64,000 nt of DNA from Phaffia rhodozyma. Its lineage: Eukaryota; Basidiomycota; Tremellomycetes; Cystofilobasidiales; Mrakiaceae. Positions 59,325 through 64,000 of this stretch are shown piece by piece. Position numbers and translations under genes: made by a program. The stretch is taken from contig JACGZH010000004.1 in assembly GCA_014706385.1 (NCBI GenBank), forward strand, positions 1,674,001 to 1,738,000, given 5' to 3'. The notes beneath the pieces were generated by a model. It searched no databases. It saw only the letters and a list, made by a program, of their open reading frames with translations, and was not told where the DNA came from. Every line of letters begins with the position of its first letter. Positions within the stretch are counted from its first letter, which is position 1.

Positions 59325-60253
59325 TTGGAGGGTCAGACTGAGAGACGTGTTGGGTTGTTGGGTTGTAGGGTTGTAGGGTTGTTGGGTCGAATAGATGTTT
59401 GAAAGAATGGTTTGGTCTTTGATAGGTTTCACTAAGCTTCTGATGTAGATGTGCGCAGAAGCATGACTGTCTCTATCCGAGCGAGAAGAGATTGAAGTGA
59501 AGGAAGCAAAGGGAGTAGAGGGAGTGAAGGGAGTAAAGGAGAGGAAGAGCGAGCGAGATGGACAGAAGAGTCAAGACAGAGAACAAGAACGAGGCGAATC
59601 TGTGAGCAAGGGTGAAGAAGGAGGAGAAGTAAGTCAGCAAGACCCGTTCGGTCTCTTTTCTATGTACAAAGAGGAGCACACGAAATCATTGAATGGTTCG
59701 GAGCCGGAAAGATGACAAATCGAAATAAAGTGAGTTGACTTTTTTTTTTCCTCTTTCTTTATTTTTCTGCTTTTCCGATGTTGTTCCATTCGACCAAGCA
59801 TGTTGATCTCGTCCTGTTTCCATCTATAGTCAGCACTGGACATGAATATATACACATCGATGCAGCACACATGCGTTCCCTCTTTACCCAGACTTGTACA
59901 GATCAGCTCTTCTGTTGGGTATCTGCGAGGTGTGAGTGAGAATGAGGGAGCGCGTGCGCATAATCTAGCCATCAGGCAGCTTGCCTCGCCGCGATTTCTC
60001 TCATGCTTATATTCATCCGGCCCGATTTCGGACCGTTCAAGTGACAAATCACAATATCAGATTTCACCATTGGTTTCGTCATATGTCATCGTCAATAAAC
60101 AGAAAATCTATACAGAACAAGCCGGAAGGAGTCAATACAGGCGAACGTATCCGACAGAAACGTCTCGTGGGCAAGAGGAAGAAAAGGAAGAGCTGGAAGA
60201 TAAGAAGACAGTCGTTAAGAGTATAACTAAAAGTGAAAGATGCATTCCAGGAT
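59325..60253. other. Intergenic region with telomere-like repeat
   Basis: About 930 bp between the epimerase-like start and the FYVE-RING stop; both genes read leftwards. It contains the GGGTTGTT/GGGTTGTA array described separately, then a purine-rich GGAGTGAAGGGAGTAAAGG-type tract at 59495-59560 and a T9 run near 59741. No gene was recognised. Confidence 0.5.
59350..59388. repeat. Telomere-like GGGTTGTW octamer array
   Basis: About five units of GGGTTGTT/GGGTTGTA stand directly upstream of the epimerase-like start codon, probably in its 5' UTR or promoter. The motif resembles telomeric or Rap1-type G-rich DNA. Confidence 0.75.
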
Positions 60254-63200
60254 CTATGTCTCCCTCGCATGGACCGGGCAACTTCTCCCTCGAGAGAGCC
60301 AAGCGCTGAGACAGTTGTCATCGAACGTACACAAACAGTTCAATCGGGCCACCTTCGATCCTGGCTCAAACTCTTCCAAACAGATCACACATTCCATCCC
60401 GATCAACGTCGAGTCTGGTGCAAGCTCGTACACTGCCATAGCCCTCAACACAGATCAGTTCGGGTAGATCTAAACATGAATCCGTGATGGAAGAGATGCA
60501 CGACGAACCAAGATATCTCCCGGTCTGAACGACCGTTTCGCCCTCGAGACACTCCTGGACATGTCTTTCTTGAGCACCCACGTCTCCAAATTCGGCTAGT
60601 GGCTTCAAACATACTGGACAGCTATGACACCCAGACAACATACACACACATATGGACTTATGGATCAGTCCTCTCTACGCAAGTAGCTTCTGAGCGGTGA
60701 AACAAATTGATATATATATATATATATATAAACAGACACATACTCTGCTAGATCACTCCTCGACGAACTGATCGTGGCCCCTGCCACACTGCCTCCCGCT
60801 GTTTGACCAGTTCGATCCCTCCCTTGGCCTTCGCCGCCTTTGTTAAAAGACTGGCCGATCCTTCCTAAAGGCAGGATCATCTCGGTAAAGCACGGGTCGC
60901 ATACTCGGTGGGGCACATGTATCTGATCTGAGATCATCGAGAATGCCATCGATGGATCCAACACAATCTCCGCCGGCAAGAGTCGTGTCGTCCGACGTTG
61001 GGAACACGAGTGACACACGATCTGACCACATCTTCTGCAATGATGTTTTCGTAGGAAAAAGTTGAAACCTCGGTTGCATCGTCTGCAGGCCGACACGTCT
61101 TCGTCCCTCTCCCATACAGGACCTTATCGAAAGAAAATCAAAGAAAAATCCGAACGTCAGCCCCTCGCCATACTTCACTTTTCCCTTCCTCTCTACGTCG
61201 TTTTCATGAGGAAGAAAACTCACGATTTACTATTGGATTTAACCCCAGGCCAACGCCATTCCTTCTGAACGGTATACCAGCCTCCGTCTGAGGGACAACG
61301 AACGTTGCGCTCTCAGAAAGCTGGGTTTCGATCCCTGGGGACTCGTCGGTTACCTGATAGAATTCTGTTGAGAGTGAAACCGAGGAAGATCGAGTCGAGC
61401 CTCGCCCTTGGGGTGAACAGATCGAAGGCGATACCGAGGCCGATTCGCCTGGAACGAGGAACCCGGACGTTTCAGATCCAGAATCACACATCTCGGTTTC
61501 TTCTACATCTGAGCATTGAGAGTTGGATTTAACATATTGTCAACAATAAATCAAAGACGATTTGTGTTTGAGCTCGCCCCTGTCAAAGGCCATAAGCACA
61601 TAAAAGGATCTAACCTTCGGGGTGGGCTGATTCAGAGACGACGAGCCGGAGCGCATCCAACTCTATGTGAAGTGAATTCAACAACCCTTGGGCTGCTTCC
61701 GCTCTGACCTCATCCGAGTCCCCTGTGATCGCAGCAAAAGAAAGAGAGTAAAGTATACGGACCTCAACGCTCATGCAAAGCATATTCGTCGAAGGGAATA
61801 GGAAAAACATACGTTCAATCCCAACCCTCAACCCACTCACCGCTCTCTCCAACTTGCCTAACGTTATCTTCAAGGTAGCCGGCGTTCGCTCATCCGTGCT
61901 CCTTCCAGGGGTTGTCCCGCCACTTCCTCTTCTTCGTCCACCCGCCAAATATCTCGCCCTCGCTAGATAGTCCTCCGTCTTATTCATCTCAAGTTCCATT
62001 CCTCTAACGGAAGACTCTTGCTCGACTGGAAGTGCACTAGCCGAATCCAAACTTTCATTCTTCCTGTTACTCCTGACTCGCGAACCGTCCAGATTGAATC
62101 CGGGAGTGCTCAAACCGTCTGGTTCGAGAAACGGCAATGCGGGCACGTCTAACCGACGTTTCGAAATTCTGACCCAAACCCGACGACGGACCCACTTGGC
62201 GGCGCCTTGTTCCTCGATTGAACTTGTATTCGGTAGGGGGATAGACAGAGACGACGGAGAGGGAAGAAGTGAGGAATGTAACACTGGGGATCGACCGGTG
62301 AGTGCCGAACTTAGTTCGGCGGGTGGATGAGGGAGCCATTGATCTGCAGGTGTAGAGAACGTAGGAGCATACATCCAGCCGGTATGAGGATCACATCGAG
62401 GGTTTGACTACGATTATATATAAATCCATATAGAAACAGTGATGACAATGAGACACCGAATTGAAAATAAAAATAAAAATAAAAAACCAAGAAAACAAGA
62501 ACCACAGACCAGATCAACTTCGAACTGGCTCAGCCAGAACCAGCCTTCCTCTTCCTCTACCTCTCGAGTTCCCGGAAGAGGCATCACAAAGGGTCTTTCC
62601 AACGAAGGCAGGTTGATATCCTCTAGCTCTTCTATTGGCACGACACCCTCCCAATCACCCGGCTTACCAATCGTGTCGAATGAACCTGTCGGAACCCTTA
62701 ACTCCCAGGGAGATCGTCTGCCTTTCTTACCCAGGCCAGAACTAGAGAATCGGGGCCGGCCGGTTGACATGGCGAGAGTCTTCAAGCGCGCGTCGAGTCT
62801 GAGAATGGTTTCAAGTCCGAATTCCAAATGAGCAATGAGAGGCAACTCTGGGAGGAAACTCGAAAACATGCTGAATATTACCTTTGGTTCTCATACACCA
62901 CAATCTATCCTCGCTCGAAACGAATGCTTAGTACGGTGGAAACTTGTGCGTTCTCGACAGAGCTGAGTCACGTACAGGAACGCTACTGTGTACTGCTAAT
63001 ACATTGTATGGCTCCGCCCGAGGTACAACCATGTCCGGCCATCGTTCAGCTTCGAATTGTTGCAATGCCTAAGTTTACCGTCGTCATGTGAAAGAAAAGA
63101 AGAGGTAATTATCAGTACGTTACCTCCAACCTAGGCGGGATGACATCATCATAAGAATGCCTACATACCTCGCAGATAAAGACCTCAAACACACCAGCAC

Positions 63201-64000
63201 AAACATCAAAAGCTGTCTCTCCAAAATGATTTCTCATCAGTGGATCCGCCCTCCATTTTGTGACTAAATAGAGGACGACTGGGAGGTGTCCGTTCGCGCA
63301 GGCACACACTATAGATCAATGTCACAACGCATATTTAGCATTCAGTAAGGTCGGAATCAAGAGATGGAACAGACAACTCACTGAGCGGTGTCCAACCTCC
63401 TTTGGATCGTTTGTCAACCCCTTTCGTTCTTTCTTGACCACCATCTACAGCTTCAGCCGGGTTATACGTAGCAGCAGACGAATTGGCACACTGTATTCAC
63501 AACAAAGAACATGTTCACTTGTTCAGGAGAACTTCTTTTGAAAGCAGGCAGAAGTGAAGAGAACGAACCAAAAACTGAACGATATCCAAGTATCCTCTGG
63601 AACAGGCGTCATGGAGCGCAGTAAATCCTTCAGAATCTCGAGCGTGCGGATCAACTTTCTTCTCTTCAATGAGGTAAGCGATGATATCTAAGTGGCCCTT
63701 CAGAGAAGCTTTATGAAGTGCCGTCTATCATCGCATGCGAAGAATCGTTGAAACAAAAAGATACTTTCTATATCAGTCTTGCCAGAGAATAACAAGGAAT
63801 ATCAGCCAAACAGACAATAGTCAGAAAGACAAACCTCCCCTTCTGCGTCCTGTACATCTACGGCCGCGCCCTCCTCAATCAGATATTTTAATATGTCCAG
63901 CTTGCCATGCGAGGAGGCTAGATGGACAGGCATGATAAGTGTATGAGGTGTAAGCGGCTCGTTTGCTAGAGTGTTGTTAGAAGTCTGTGTGTCCTCGTCA
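60254..64000 (-). CDS. Ankyrin-repeat, FYVE and RING-finger protein (probable endosomal E3 ligase), 5' end beyond window
   Basis: Read leftwards from the right edge: ankyrin repeats (ILKYLIEEGAAVDVQDAEGE, TALHKASLKGHLDIIAYLIE, FTALHDACSRGYLDIVQFL, CACANGHLPVVLYLVTKWRA; 63.1-64.0 kb), then a long Ser-rich linker (61.2-62.9 kb). The FYVE zinc finger has the PI3P-binding patch RKHHCRRCG (about 61.03 kb) and CRRCNRGFNFF. After it come a C2HC motif SCPVCLKPLAEFG...HVQEC (about 60.58 kb) and a C-terminal RING MECVICLEEFEPGSKVARLN with CLCTFDDNC and SCPVH, ending ARET at 60254. FYVE domains bind PI3P on endosomes or vacuoles and RING domains recruit E2 enzymes, so a membrane-trafficking ubiquitin ligase (compare Pib1) is the likely role. 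A zinc-ligand His of the RING appears replaced by Asp. A (TA)n tract lies in the intron after the FYVE exon. Confidence 0.85.
60709..60731. repeat. TA dinucleotide microsatellite in an intron
   Basis: A (TA)n run sits inside the intron between the FYVE exon and the C2HC exon of the ankyrin-FYVE-RING gene. Confidence 0.85.

Overview
The window is nuclear DNA from an intron-rich fungus, most likely a basidiomycete yeast. Genes are interrupted by many short GT-AG introns, often 50-120 nt, with CTGAC/CTNAC-like branch points and pyrimidine-rich 3' ends. The gene content is typically fungal: a Zn2Cys6 regulator, MIPC synthase, ERG24, THI4 and a subtilase. Gene density and intron frequency would fit a tremellomycete such as Phaffia/Xanthophyllomyces, but that placement is inference only.

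Layout, left to right: the 3' part of a Zn2Cys6 transcription factor (+, cut by the left edge); a HIR1/HIRA histone chaperone (-); an NCS1 nucleobase/allantoin-type permease (-); a microsatellite-rich spacer; a GT32 MIPC synthase catalytic subunit, SUR1/CSG1-like (+); a WKF-domain protein (-) head-to-head with the rRNA methyltransferase NEP1/EMG1 (+); the spliceosome core protein PRP8 (-, about 9 kb); an MFS permease of the allantoate/pantothenate group (-); a mobile-element island (about 33.59-38.06 kb, with a solo relic near 30.3 kb); thiazole synthase THI4 (-); a secreted S8 subtilase with a PA domain and Ser/Thr-rich tail (+); mitochondrial GABA aminotransferase (-) divergent from a GTPBP1-like translational GTPase (+); sterol C-14 reductase ERG24 (-) divergent from an Alba-domain protein (+); a Rossmann-fold NAD(P)-binding protein (-); and an ankyrin-FYVE-RING protein (-, cut by the right edge).

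The most interesting content is the island. Its + strand gene (about 35.3-37.9 kb) has the hallmarks of a Fanzor, the eukaryotic TnpB relative and OMEGA RNA-guided nuclease: a T-D-G motif, a G-L-D-P-G RuvC-I motif, a four-cysteine zinc ribbon and a W-N-R-D-V-N RuvC-III motif. It also has an N-terminal zinc knuckle. Its coding end runs into a roughly 110-nt non-coding tail. That tail recurs at 30.2-30.4 kb and 33.6-33.7 kb in opposite orientation and folds into a hairpin whose substitutions keep base pairing, so it is a candidate omegaRNA scaffold. The gene carries an in-frame TAA, one unresolved exon junction and no obvious RuvC-II glutamate, so this copy is probably inactive. A second, inverted and more decayed 3' half lies at 33.6-34.5 kb. 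The element ends about 45 bp from the THI4 stop codon.

The remaining genes are mostly housekeeping: chromatin assembly, splicing, ribosome biogenesis, sterol and sphingolipid synthesis, thiamin synthesis and GABA catabolism. They do not form one pathway cluster. Two divergent pairs, WKF/NEP1 and ERG24/Alba, are close enough to share promoters. Exon boundaries were assigned by eye from splice consensus and family conservation. No tRNA, rRNA or CRISPR array was recognised.
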